The notes beneath the pieces are model-generated. The model made no database searches, had not been told where the DNA came from, and worked only from the letters and a program-made list of their open reading frames with translations. Below, piece after piece: positions 19,977 to 30,189 of a stretch of 51,677 bases of DNA (its first letter is position 1; each line of letters starts with the position of its first letter). The DNA comes from Cladosporium sp. IMV 00045 (Eukaryota > Ascomycota > Dothideomycetes > Cladosporiales > Cladosporiaceae): contig MSJI02000747.1 in assembly GCA_001931905.2 (NCBI GenBank), forward strand, positions 1 to 51,677, read 5' to 3'. The translations under genes were made by a program, and so were the position numbers.

Positions 19977-20411
19977 CATTCAAATCAGTTCAGCTTCAAA
20001 ACAGCCAGAAATCGAAGCAAACTGCCGTGACTGCACTCACACGGACCCATCCAGACGACCAAGGCGGAGTAGTCAGGAACAGGAAAGCGACGAACGATCT
20101 GTCTCATCCGCAAACCATCCATCCAACTCTCTTCCTCACCCTATCACGCTCAGCCTCAACAGCATCGTAATTTCCTCCTGAACCTGAAGCCCATCCAAAC
20201 CAGTTCAGCCTTAGAACCAGACCTTCAAAGCCAACGAGCATTGTCACAGCCCCATCCAGACGACCAAGAACCGCGACGTGCCGCATCCATACCACGCGAA
20301 GAGCATGGAGCCCAGGAACGAACGGTCTGTCTCATCCCCAAACCAGACACTCGAACTCACTGCCTCACGCGAAGCGCCAACAGCAAGAGTAATTTCCTCC
20401 TGAACCTGAAG
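19977..20411 (+). repeat. ~215-bp minisatellite, two units (copy A)
   Basis: Two head-to-tail units, about 19977-20189 and 20190-20411. Each begins near CATCCAAA/CATTCAAA-TCAGTTCAGC, contains CATCCAGACGACCAAG and a CTGTCTCATCC block, and ends TTTCCTCCTGAACCTGAAG. Units differ from each other by more than the copies differ in the 23-kb region. Short Cys-free frames that run through it are a by-product of the repeat. Confidence 0.7.
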
Positions 20412-22499
20412 TCCGCTGTCTCGGGCGCGAGGGGAAGGTCAGACATTCCTTGGTAAGGTATTCGTTGACAATCGAAAGCAAAAGGTCGAGACAAAGTCGG
20501 AAGGTTTTCGTGCTGATCTGGTCCGGCGTGGGCGAGAGCGTTGGAACGGATCTGGGTTCGCCATGCGGAAAGGATAGGAAGCGATGGGCGGTCAGATGCG
20601 GTTTGGCGACAGCGGTACGGCAGGATATGCGAAAGGGCAAAGACGTTGTTGGATGTCTTATCCCTGCACTTGCACTTACATATCAGTAAGGTATAGACTT
20701 TTCGCTACACACGAAGGTCGGTGAGCAAGTAGACCATGATATAGTATAACGGGATAGGGTGAAAGCGGTTAAATGAGAACAGAGAGGAGGGAGGAGTGTG
20801 CGAACCGTCGAGCAAACCATATTTGCCAGCCAGTATGGCATATCGGCAGCAGCGAGAAATGCCATACGTCCACAGACCGAGATCTGAATCAGGAATGCCA
20901 GATCTGACGAGATCGCAAACAATAATGCGAATGCAGAGCTGAGTCCGTGAAGCGCCAGCGCGCTATAGCGAAGAAGCCCGTAAGGCTCTCCTTCTTGTCC
21001 TTGTCAGCGGCAAGGCAATAAAGCTCATGACGGGATGACCATGCTAGAATTCCCAAAAAGTCGCGTCCACCTATACTCCATGTCTTCAAGCCAATTTCCG
21101 GAATCTGCGACATTTTGGCAACGGTTGCGCGCGGGCGTCTGTACAGTACGGAGAGGACGGCACTAGACTCCGCAACACGCACCGTGGAGGCACGATTGGC
21201 GCTGAGATGGAGAGCACAGAGAAAAGAGGAGTGGACATGACGCAAGGGTAAGACGAAGAGGAGGAAGAGCAGCAAAGTGACTCGTGCTGCTTGGTTTGCG
21301 TGGCGGCCGTTACGAAGGAGTGGGAATGATGGGATTGCGATGGGCTAATTTCAGCTCTTCGTATGGAGAAGTACGTGAAGCCAACACGATTGGATGTGGG
21401 ATGGCCTTTGTGCAACAATTCAAGTTGGGGATCTTTGCGGTTGACGCGGAGGTTCTGGTTGGGATAATAGGATGTATGGCGAGGATTTTCTCACCAAAGT
21501 TTTCTTTTTGCTTGCTACAAGGATTGCAGGAGCCATATACGAGCCATTTGGCGCTTGCGCAGCCTTATTGCAAACGCGCGGTAAGGCCTGCAGTGGTATG
21601 TGCAGTAGCAAATACACATGCATTATTTAGCAGAGCCGCTGGTGCGCGGCTACGTACAGTAACCTCGTCAGTTTCAAAGTAGCACAGCATGAGAAAACTC
21701 TGCGATCGTAATAGATGAACGATGGGTCTCAAAGTTGCATCTTGCGACATGTGCCATCCTGACACAAGTATCAAGAAAAGCACGCGGTTTTGGATAATTG
21801 CGAAGGGACAAGATGAACAACCTATGAATAGCCCCGTTGAGCTTTCCCACCTTTCATCGCCGCGTTTTGAAGTGGACATGCTGACATGTCCTTGTCTCGG
21901 GATGGCGACTGGGATGCACGTGAAAGGCGAGTCGGTTTGCGAATCGTCTACCTTTTGCCTGCGTGACACGCAAAGGCGGTGGGGACTTTTTGGTGCTTGA
22001 GGGATCCACTCTCTTGGCTTTAGCGCGTGAGGCCAGTACGTGGAGGAGTGCGTGTGAGGTTCGCTCTGTCGCTGGCGCAGCAGGTGATGATGATACTGAT
22101 CTGCCTCGACTTATTATTATGTGGTTGTGAACATGCGCCCGGGGGGTTCATGGTTGTGTTCAGGACTATTGAAGGTTGGTGGTATACAGTATCTTATCAT
22201 ATGGCTTCTACATGTGCCAGAATTTGCCTTTTGACCAAGAAGAGCACGCGCATACATGTATTGCTAGGTTGACTTTCCAAGTCAGGCACATGACAAGGTA
22301 AGAGTTCGCGCAAGTCAGGTAGTAGTTCCTCTGTTACGATAGCTCCAACGGCGACGCCAGAGAATGCGGGACAAGATGGACAGATAGGATGATATGCGAA
22401 TGGGTGGTATTATCAAGGACGCGCGCAAAAATGACACATCGCTCAGGAGGTGGAGGAGGAGTGGCGGATGGAATTCGTTATTGGCTCGAGGAGGCGACG

Positions 22500-22540
22500 A
22501 TCAGGGAGTCTTTGTAGATTGTATCAGAGTAGTCCCTGAT
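22500..22540. other. dyad ATCAGGGA / TCCCTGAT (copy A)
   Basis: Perfect 8-base arms (22500-22507 and 22533-22540) separated by 25 bases. Conserved unchanged in copy B at 28103-28143. Confidence 0.45.
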
Positions 22541-22866
22541 AGTTGAGGAAGAAGCTTTCGCTGGTCTGTGGAGGAAGACTGACGCCCGAGATACCCGCGA
22601 GGCCAGGGTCGAGTCTAGCAAAGGGACCATCTTAATCCTCCGATCACAGAGCCGAAGATGTTGCTTTCTTGCTTGTGGTACTTTCTCCATTCGTGCGCGG
22701 ATGGTTGGAGTAGCCAGTACTTCAAGAAAAGTGATCTTCACGCACGCCAACAGAAGTCATGCGTCTTATCACGTTCGCTGGGTGGTGGTTGTCTGTCCAT
22801 GTGGGGTCTCTCACTGGCGAACCACTCGCTTCGACATGTCTGACACAGCCAAGCCAACATGTTTCT

Positions 22867-22945
22867 GCTGCCGGTGGCGCATGATTCAGACTCGCGCCTT
22901 CAACAATACAGTAGTCGTTATTGTTCTCATGCGCCACCGGCCAGC
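22867..22945. other. nested hairpin in long noncoding region (copy A)
   Basis: The outer arms are GCTGCCGGTGGCGCATGA (22867-22884) and its complement at 22927-22945 with one bulged C, giving 18 pairs. Inside is a second perfect stem AACAATA (22902-22908) with TATTGTT (22919-22925) and a 10-base loop. Only one base separates the inner and outer 3' arms, while 17 bases lie on the 5' side. Copy B keeps all of it except one change in the outer 3' arm. Confidence 0.7.
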
Positions 22946-23857
22946 CATGGTCACGCCCCCGAAAGCCCATGTGTAAAGGTATGCTGGGGAATCTTTCATC
23001 ATTACGTGCATGTGAATATAACGAGGTGAGGTGTGTGCGTGGAAGTGCAGATCACGGTGCCACACGTCGAGCGATCACCACGCCGCCAGTCCACCGACTT
23101 CCGTCCACCAAAACCCAAATCTGGATATCAGAACGCCAACTATGGCTGTACCCCTTGACCGAGCATCTGGGTGTCACTGGCATGGCTGGCTTGTGGACGC
23201 GGCGTGTGCCTGGCGTGAAGAGCGCAGTCGCCGTCTTTGTCTGGTATTGCATGCCGCCGGACCTTGCAGCAGAAGCGGCAGCAAGGCACGAGAGACACGA
23301 AAGAGAGGCCACGTCTGGCCAGCGACGGCCTGATGCGAAACGAGTGCGGCGCAGTAGTATACAGGCGGGAACAGAGACATGGATAGTATCATCGCCAGGC
23401 CTGGGAGTCACCACAGTACTGTACAGTATACTTCGCTGGATGGCGAGCACCGCGCTACCGCCGTCGACCGCGCGCGACCACTCTCACCGCCGAGGGCACT
23501 TCGAAGATGCGGTTGGAGCGGCAGGGTGAAACGGCGGAGCTGGCAGGCAGCGCGCGCATCAACTGAAACAAAGAGGTCCTGTTCGCCAGCGCGAGAGGTT
23601 TTGAGCGAGTCCCTGCCTAGCGCCAAGCGCCACCGCTCAGCCTATCACCGCCGGCCCTGCTGCCTCCCACTCCACATTCTCTGGCCCGCCAGCCCAAAAG
23701 TTTTTGGTCAAACGAACATCCTGCACTGCAGCACCCGCCTTGCCTCGCCAGCATGGCAGGCATGTAGTCAATATTAAGGGAGGACTGCCTCCTTTGGACA
23801 TCACGCCTCTCTCCTCGATAGTCACAAGATCCAAACAACCCCCTCTTCTTCAATTCA

Positions 23858-23877
23858 ATACAGTATCAGTACTGTAT
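23858..23877. promoter_or_regulatory. palindromic site ATACAGTA-TCAG-TACTGTAT (copy A)
   Basis: Perfect 8-base arms with a 4-base spacer, in a pyrimidine-rich leader. The same site is unchanged at 29471-29490, about 700 bases before the cyclin start codon. It could be a dimeric factor site; no known factor is assigned. Confidence 0.45.
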
Positions 23878-24207
23878 CATCTTCTCTTCCCTTCTCCATC
23901 ACGTTTACTCGTCATCCCCGTCCAACGGCTGCTGCACGTCCTGCGCCGTCTCCTGCACCAAGCCCCTTCGACAGGAAACCCTTACGCCTCCCTGCCGCCC
24001 CACCGGTACCACTATTCTGTCCACAGATACGATTCGCGTGTTCTCCTGTTCGACCGCCTGTGCACACTCACCACCCACGCTGCCGAGCTAGACTTATACA
24101 ACTTGGTTGCACCTGCTCGCTGGTCGTTGCGGTCGCCCGTTTATCTGTCTTTCTTCAATTTCCTTTCGACGCGCTGCTCACGAGCCATTGCGACATCCTC
24201 CCTCTGT

Positions 24208-24227
24208 NNNNNNNNNNNNNNNNNNNN
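24208..24227. other. 20-N assembly gap
   Basis: Exactly 20 ambiguous bases. Sequence to the left is the end of repeat copy A and sequence to the right is the start of copy B. A round value of 20 is usually a placeholder, not a measured distance. Confidence 0.95.
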
Positions 24228-24514
24228 AAACGGCCGAAGGCGATGTTGATCGTAAGAAATAGTCCGGGATCCCAGAAAGGCATGTAATCATAGTCTGTCC
24301 TCTCCGTGTTGCCATCGGCATTGCAAAAGAACAAGCCATCCTCGTTAGATCCAGGATAGGGATCATATGTAGTGAAAAAGGCGCTAGTGAAGGTAATTGT
24401 GAGCACGAGTAAGACGAGTGGTTGCCAGCTATCGTGGATATATCGACGTGCTCCGTCGCGCGGGATGTTCCAACTGCGAAGCCAGTGAAACATACGAGAC
24501 ATGAGATTCGCCAT
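24228..24514 (-). CDS. 5' fragment of a second copy or allele of the membrane protein gene
   Basis: Starts ATG at 24514 (MANLMSRMFHWLRSWNIPRDGARRY...) and is cut by the N gap after 95 codons at LTINIAFGR. It aligns over its full length with the first 95 residues of the protein at 16808-18766; about two thirds of residues agree, including NIPRDGA/KIPRDGA, FFTTYDPY/FFTTYNPY, LFFCNADGN and FWDPGLF. In this copy the frame stays open upstream of the ATG, while in copy A it is closed. The remaining ~550 codons are absent: either the assembly stops there, or the duplication included only the 5' end. Confidence 0.75.
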
Positions 24515-24846
24515 TATGTCGTAAAAATGGGTCGCAGTGTGAATGAACGAAATAACACCATGCTTACCTGAAGGTATAGATAACAAGGCTATGCTCCTCA
24601 GTCTCGTCTGTCGCTTAGATACGATCCTGCAGACGTACATGCATGTAGCTGACATGATATGGCGACACCTTGCAAGACGTCCGAGGCGACGGAGGTACAC
24701 TGTACATTGCAGGGCGTTGAGCCAATCAGCTCCACGATAAGGTACCCGGGAAACAGCATTTAGAAAGAGACACAGGAACAGACAACAGGCAACAAAGCAA
24801 AAAGGAATCCGAACGTCCCTAGCTAAGCACGTAACGGACGTTGGCG

Positions 24847-24906
24847 AGCGCTAAAATAGGCGACCATTACCAGACTGGATGACCATCTGGGAATCCCGCC
24901 TGTTGG
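24847..24906 (+). pseudogene. truncated 5S rRNA relic (copy B)
   Basis: Keeps the 3' half of 5S: CTAAAATAGGCGACCATTAC, then GGATGACCATCTGGGAAT and CCCGCCTGTTGG, the last blocks nearly identical to 16340-16360. The 5' half is lost. Equivalent in position to the relic at 19131, but the two have kept different parts of the 3' half. Confidence 0.65.
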
Positions 24907-25075
24907 ATTCTTGAGAAATGCAGCGCATTATCAATGTTGAACTCTTCGGACAACATGCGGAATATCACACCCTTAAGTGATATAAATCAATTGATCAAGA
25001 TAAGGTATTCAAACGAACACCCCACCGCACTGACTTCCACGATAGGGCGGTGGCAGCGCTCGCGCAAGCAACCCC

Positions 25076-25089
25076 AACCCTAACCCTAG
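25076..25089 (+). repeat. telomere-like hexamers (copy B)
   Basis: AACCCTAACCCTAG, two perfect CCCTAA-type units followed by a broken third, within noncoding DNA. Confidence 0.45.
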
Positions 25090-25400
25090 TAGGACATACT
25101 GGCAAGTCAAATCATCACATCTCGTCTTGGGAACATACCTTACACAAAGTAAGACCGTAAGGTACGTACAAGAGGCGAAATCATGAAGATTAAATGCAGC
25201 TCCAACGCAACGTCCAAAAGTCGAAGCAGTGACGAGGAAGGACCCGCCCTCCGAGCATCAAAGCAAAGCGAGCAAGCAAGTTTCAAGTGTTCAAGCGAAG
25301 GGAAGGACAAAGTCTCATCCCAAAACCATCCACCACCCGCCGACTTCAAACTCCCGCCGCGAAAAGCCGGATGTCCAATTCTCTCCTGGACCCGAGACGG

Positions 25401-26013
25401 CATCCAAATCAGTTCAGCCTTGGAACCAGAGACCGAAGCAAACTGCCGTGGCTGCATTCACACGGCCCCGTCCAGACGACCAAGGCCGAGTTAGGATCGG
25501 GAAGCTCAACGACCTACCTGTCTCATTCCCAAACCAGACATTGACCCTCACTTTTCTCACGCGAAAGCGTGAACAGCAAGTAATTTCCTCCTGAACCTGA
25601 AGGCTATCCAGAACAGTCAGCCTCGAAGCGAACTGCTGCGACTGCATTCACACAGCCCCGTCCAGACGATCAAGGCAGGGTAGTCAGGAACAGGAAAGCA
25701 ACGTACATCCTGTCTCATCCCCAAACCATCCACTCAACCCTCACCCTCACCTTCTTACGTTCAGCCTCAACAGCATCGCAATCTCCTCCTGAACCTGAAG
25801 CTCATCCAAACCCATCAGCCTTAGGACCAGACCTTAAAGCCAACGAGCATTGCCACAGCCCCATCCAGACGATCAAGGACCGTGTCGTGCCAGACCACCG
25901 AAGAGCAGGAAGTCCAGGAACGAACGGTCTGTCTCATCCCCGAACCAGACACTCGAACTCACTGCCTCACGCGAAGCCTCAACAGCAAGTGTAATTTCCT
26001 CCTGAACCTGAAG
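25401..26013 (+). repeat. ~200-bp minisatellite, three units (copy B)
   Basis: Units at about 25401-25602, 25603-25800 and 25801-26013, each closing with CCTCCTGAACCTGAAG and each holding a GTCCAGACGA/ATCCAGACGA-CAAGG block. The third unit matches the second unit of copy A best; one middle unit is gained here or lost there. Confidence 0.7.
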
Positions 26014-28102
26014 TCCGTTGTCTCGGGCGGGAAGGAAGAAGAGGAGAGGGGAGGGTCAGACATCTCGTCGCGGTACATCCGTAGTCAGAAAAGCAAGCCA
26101 AAACTGAGAGGCCGGAAAGACGTCTGGTTCGGATGAGCGTTGGAACGGATATGCCATGCGGGAAGGATAGGAAGGGCGGTCAGATGCGGTTTGCTGACAG
26201 CGGCACGGAAGAACATGGGAAAGGGAAAAAAGACGTTGTAGCTGTCTTATCCCTGCACTTACATATGGGTACATGTACAGACTTGCCGCTACACAAGAAG
26301 GTCGGTGAGCAGGTAGACGATGATATAGTATAGCGGGATAGGGCGGAAGCGGCTCAATTGGAAAAGAGAGGAGGGAGGAGTATGCGAACTGTCGTGCAAA
26401 CCACTATCCGCCAGATCCGTAGGGCATATCGGCAGCAGCGAGAAATGCCATATCGCAACAGACCGAGATCTGAATCAGGATGTCATAGCAAGATCTTGAT
26501 GAATCGCAAGTCCACGCGAACGACAATGCGCATTATCGCAGAGTGGAGATTCCTCAGCGCCCGCGCTATAGCGAAGAAGCCCGTATGGCTCTCCCTGTCC
26601 TGCCCTGTCAGCGGCAAGCAATAAAGCTCATGACGGGATGACCATGCTAGAGTTGTAACGATCATGTCCACCTATACTACCATCCTAGAAAGCCATGGTC
26701 TTCATCCAATTTCCGGAATCTGCGACATCTGGCAACGGTCGATGGAGGCGCGCACGCGCTGTGGGCGGCGTCTGTACGGCACGGCACCAGACTCCACACT
26801 TACACCGTGGAGGCACGATTGGCCGCTGAGATTTCTCCGGGAGGTAGAGAGAAAGAGAGGAGTGGACATGACGCAAGGGTAAGACGAAGAAGTGTGGACT
26901 GCGAAGGAAGAGCAGCAAAGTGACTCGTGCTGCTTGGTTTGCGCGGCGACCGTTACGAAGGAGTGGGAATGGGATTGCGATGGGCTAATTTCAGCTTTGT
27001 AGGTAGGTATGGAGAAGACGTGAACAGCGTTGTGCGACTGATAGTTCTCTGCGGTTGACGCGGAGGTTCTGGTGGGAAACCAGGCAAGACGGGATGATGT
27101 ATGGCAAGTTTTCCATCAGGGATTTCTTTTTTGCTCGCTACAAGGATTGCAAGAGCCATATACAAGCTATTTGGCGCTTGCGCAGCCTTATTACAAACGC
27201 GCGGTAATGCCTGCAGTGGTATGTGCAGTAGCAAATACACATGCATTTTAGCAGAGCCGCTGGTGCGCGGCTACGTACAGTAACCTCATAAGTTTCAAAG
27301 TAGCACGGCATGAGAAAATTCTGCGATCGTAATAGATGAACAATGGGTCTCGAAGTTGCATGCGACATGTGCCAGCCTGACACAAGTATCAAGAAAGCAC
27401 GCGGTTTTGGATGATTGCGAAGAACGAGATGAACAACCTATGAATAGCCCCGTTGAGCTTTTCCACCTTTCTCGCCGCGTTTCGAAGTGGACATGCTGAC
27501 ATGTCCTTGTCTCGGGATGCGACTGGGAAGCATGTGAATGGCGAGTCGGTTTGCGAATCGTCTACCTTCTTCTTCCCTGGGCCTGCTGCGTGACACGAAA
27601 GGCGGTGGGGATTTTTGGTGCTGAGGGATCCACTCTTTTGGCTTTAGCGCGTGAGCCAGTACGTGGAGGAGTGCGTGTGAGGTCCGCTCTGTCGCTGGCG
27701 CAGCAGGTGATGAATGATACTGATCTGCTTCCGACTTGGACGTGAACATGCGCCCGGGGAGTTCATGGTTGTGTTCAGGACTATTGAAGGTTGGTGGATA
27801 TATCTTATCATATGGCTTCTACATGTGCCGATATTTGCCTTTTGACCAAGAAGAGCACGCGCATATTGCTAGGTTGACTTTTCAAGTCAGGCACATGACA
27901 AGGCAAGCGTTCGCGCAAGTCAGGTAGTAGTTCCTCTGTTACGATAGCTCCAACGGCGACACCAGAGAATGCGGGACAAGATGGATAGATAGGATGATAT
28001 GCGAATGGTGGTATTATCAAGGACGCGCGCAAAATGACACATCGCTCAGGAGGTGGAGGAGGAGTGGCGGATGGAATTCGTTATTGGCTCGAGGAGGCGA
28101 CG

Positions 28103-28143
28103 ATCAGGGAGTCTTTGTAGATTGTATCAGAGTAGTCCCTGAT
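28103..28143. other. dyad ATCAGGGA / TCCCTGAT (copy B)
   Basis: Same arms and spacer as 22500-22540. Confidence 0.45.
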
Positions 28144-28474
28144 AGTTGAGGAAGAAGCTTTTGCTGGTCTGTGGAGGAAGACTGACGCCCGAGATACCCG
28201 CGAGGCCAGGGTCGAGTCTAGCAAAGGCACCGTCTTAATCCTCCGACCACAGAGCCGAAGATGTTGCTTTCTTGCTGTAGTATTGTACTTTCTCCATTCG
28301 TGCGCAAATGGTTGGAGGTCAAAAAACTGATCTTTAAGTTCTCTAACAGCAAGTCATGCGTCTTATCACGTTCGTTCGCTGGGTGGTGCACTGGTGGTTG
28401 TCGTCCATGTGGGGTCTCTCACTGGCGAACCACTCGCTTCGACATGTCTGACACAGCCAAGCCAACATGTTTCT

Positions 28475-28553
28475 GCTGCCGGTGGCGCATGATTCAGACT
28501 CGCGCCTTCAACAATACAGTAGTCGTTATTGTTCTCATGCGCCACCAGCCAGC
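28475..28553. other. nested hairpin in long noncoding region (copy B)
   Basis: Equivalent of 22867-22945. The inner stem is perfect; the outer 3' arm has one G-to-A change that makes a C-A mismatch. Confidence 0.65.
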
Positions 28554-29470
28554 CATGGTCACGCCCCCGAAAGCCCATGTGTAAAGGTATGCTGGGGGAA
28601 TGTTCACCATTACGTGCATGTGAATATAACGAGGTGAGGTGTGTGCGTGGAAGTGCAGATCACGGTGCCACACGTCCAGCGATCACCACGCCGCCAGTCC
28701 ACCGACTTCCATCCACCAAAACCCAAATCTGGATATCAGAACGCCAACTATGGCTGTACCGGCGCCCTGCCCGGTCGTGCCCCTTGACCGAGCATCTGGG
28801 TGTCACTGGCATGACTGGCTTGGACGCGGCGTGTGCCTGGCGTGAAGAGCGCAGTCGCCGTCTTTGTCTGGTATTGCATGCCGCCGGACCTTGCAGCAGA
28901 AGCGGCAGCAAGGCACGAGAGAGAGGCCACGTCTGGCCAGCGACGGCCTGATGCGAAACGAGTGCGGCGCAGTATACAGGCGGAACAGAGACATAGATAG
29001 TATCATCGCCAGGCCTGGGAGTCACCACAGTGTACTTCGCTGGATGGCGAGCACCGCGCTACCGCCGTCGACCTCGACCACTCTCACCGCCGAGGGCATT
29101 CGAAGATGCGGTTGGAGCGGCAGGGTGAAACGGCGGAGCTGGCAGGCAGCGCGCGCATCGACTGAAACAAAGAGTCCTGTTCGCCAGCGCGAGAGGTTTT
29201 GAGCGAGTCCCTGCCTAGCGCCCAGCGCCACCTCTCAGCCTATCACCGCCCGTCCTGCTGCCTCTCACTCCACATTCTCTGGCCCGCCAGCCCAGAAGTT
29301 TTTGGTCAAACGAACATCCTGCACTGCAGCACCCGCCTTGCCTCGCCAGCATGGCAGGCATGTAGTCAATATTAAGGGAGGACTGCCTCCTTTGGACATC
29401 ACGCCTCTCTCCTCGATAGTCACAAGATCTGAACAACCCCCTCTTCTTCAATTCAATTCAATTCAAGACA

Positions 29471-29490
29471 ATACAGTATCAGTACTGTAT
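29471..29490. promoter_or_regulatory. palindromic site ATACAGTA-TCAG-TACTGTAT (copy B)
   Basis: Identical to 23858-23877. Located 700 bases upstream of the cyclin start codon on the strand that reads into it. Confidence 0.45.
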
Positions 29491-30189
29491 CATCTTCTCT
29501 TCTCTTCTCCATCACGTTTACTCGTCATCCCCGTCCAACGGCTGCTGCACGTCCTGCGCCGTCTCCTGCACCAAGCCCCTTCGACAGGAAACCCTTACGC
29601 CTCCCTGCCGCCCCACCGGTACCACTATTCTGTCCACAGATACGATTCGCGTGTTCTCCTGTTCGACCGCCTGTGCACTCACCACCCACGCTGCCGAGCT
29701 AGACTTATACAACTTAGTTGCACCTGCTCGCTGGTCGTTGCGGTCGCCCGTTTATCTGTCTTTCTTCAATTTCCTTTCGACGCGCTGCTCACGAGCCATT
29801 GCGACATCCTCCCTCTGTCTCACGCCCGCGATATCTGGATATCGTCAACGCCTGGAGCGATCAACGTCCATCTAATTATCCCCTGGTACCTTATACGCCT
29901 GCCAGCCAGCCGAGTCGAAGGACTGATATAATCCTATTGTTGTACCGGTTGCTATTCTTCTATTCAGCAACTCGACAAGCTTGTGATCGAACAACACCTG
30001 CATTCACAAGCCCGACACTTCACCACTTGCTATTGTCGATTACGATCAATCGCAACACCTCGAAGGTTCCCATTATAAGAGATCTGTCTCTACCCTACCA
30101 TATTCTACCATCTTCTGGACAACTTCGATCAACTGGTTAATCCTTCGACATCTTCCAACATCGACACCAACGATCTCTTAACTTCAGAC

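Larger units (their letters stand above)
18481..24207. repeat. direct repeat copy A (~5.7 kb)
   Basis: Colinear with 24228-29818 along its whole length. Anchors are 18481-18766 with 24228-24514 (membrane gene 5' part), 19715-19830 with 25100-25215, 20680-20900 with 26220-26480, 22841-22985 with 28452-28597, and 23700-24207 with 29302-29818. By eye the match is about 97-98% in the last 1.5 kb, about 95% around 21.3-22.3 kb, nearer 88% around 20.7-21.0 kb, and lower to the left. The copy ends exactly at the N gap. Apart from the membrane gene start, nothing in it codes for a protein I can recognise. It includes a minisatellite, hairpins and a 5S fragment, listed separately. Confidence 0.88.
24228..29818. 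repeat. direct repeat copy B (~5.6 kb)
   Basis: Partner of 18481-24207. It begins flush with the gap and continues without a break into the unique leader of the cyclin gene after CCTCCCTCTGT at 29818, the same 11 bases at which copy A stops. Its indels relative to A include one extra minisatellite unit, a short ATTCAATTCAA expansion near 29453-29464 and replacement of a ~40-base block near 28315-28350. No protein gene was recognised inside apart from the membrane gene fragment. Confidence 0.88.
24515..30189. other. 5.7-kb region without a recognised protein gene, upstream of the cyclin
   Basis: Covers most of repeat copy B plus ~370 bases of unique leader. Open frames are short, shift between copies at indels, and show no domain. 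Elements I can support inside it (5S relic, minisatellite, hairpin, dyads) are listed separately. The last ~900 bases are C/T-rich with many short T and C tracts, as expected for a fungal promoter and long 5' UTR. Confidence 0.6.

Noticed and set aside
19416..20181. Several 120-130-codon open frames in repeat copy A
   Set aside because: They are broken by indels in copy B, run through the minisatellite, and have no domain or codon signature.
22836..22976. 46-codon ORF (MSDTAKPTCFCCRW...) present in both repeat copies
   Set aside because: The copies are almost identical at the nucleotide level here, so keeping the frame says nothing about coding. It also overlaps the hairpin, and its frame carries on from different upstream sequence.
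18481..24207. Transposable element as the origin of the duplicated segment
   Set aside because: No terminal repeats, target-site duplication, transposase or reverse transcriptase sequence was seen.
23704..24249. Frame starting MVKRTSCTAAPALPRQHG in copy A and its equivalent at 29302
   Set aside because: It lies in a pyrimidine-rich leader, runs into the N gap in copy A and changes frame in copy B after the ATTCAA length change; read as 5' UTR/promoter.
18481..29818. Repeat-induced point mutation (RIP) as the cause of the difference between copies
   Set aside because: In the segments compared by eye, differences include many indels and transversions and no obvious strand-wide C-to-T bias; a proper RIP index was not computed.
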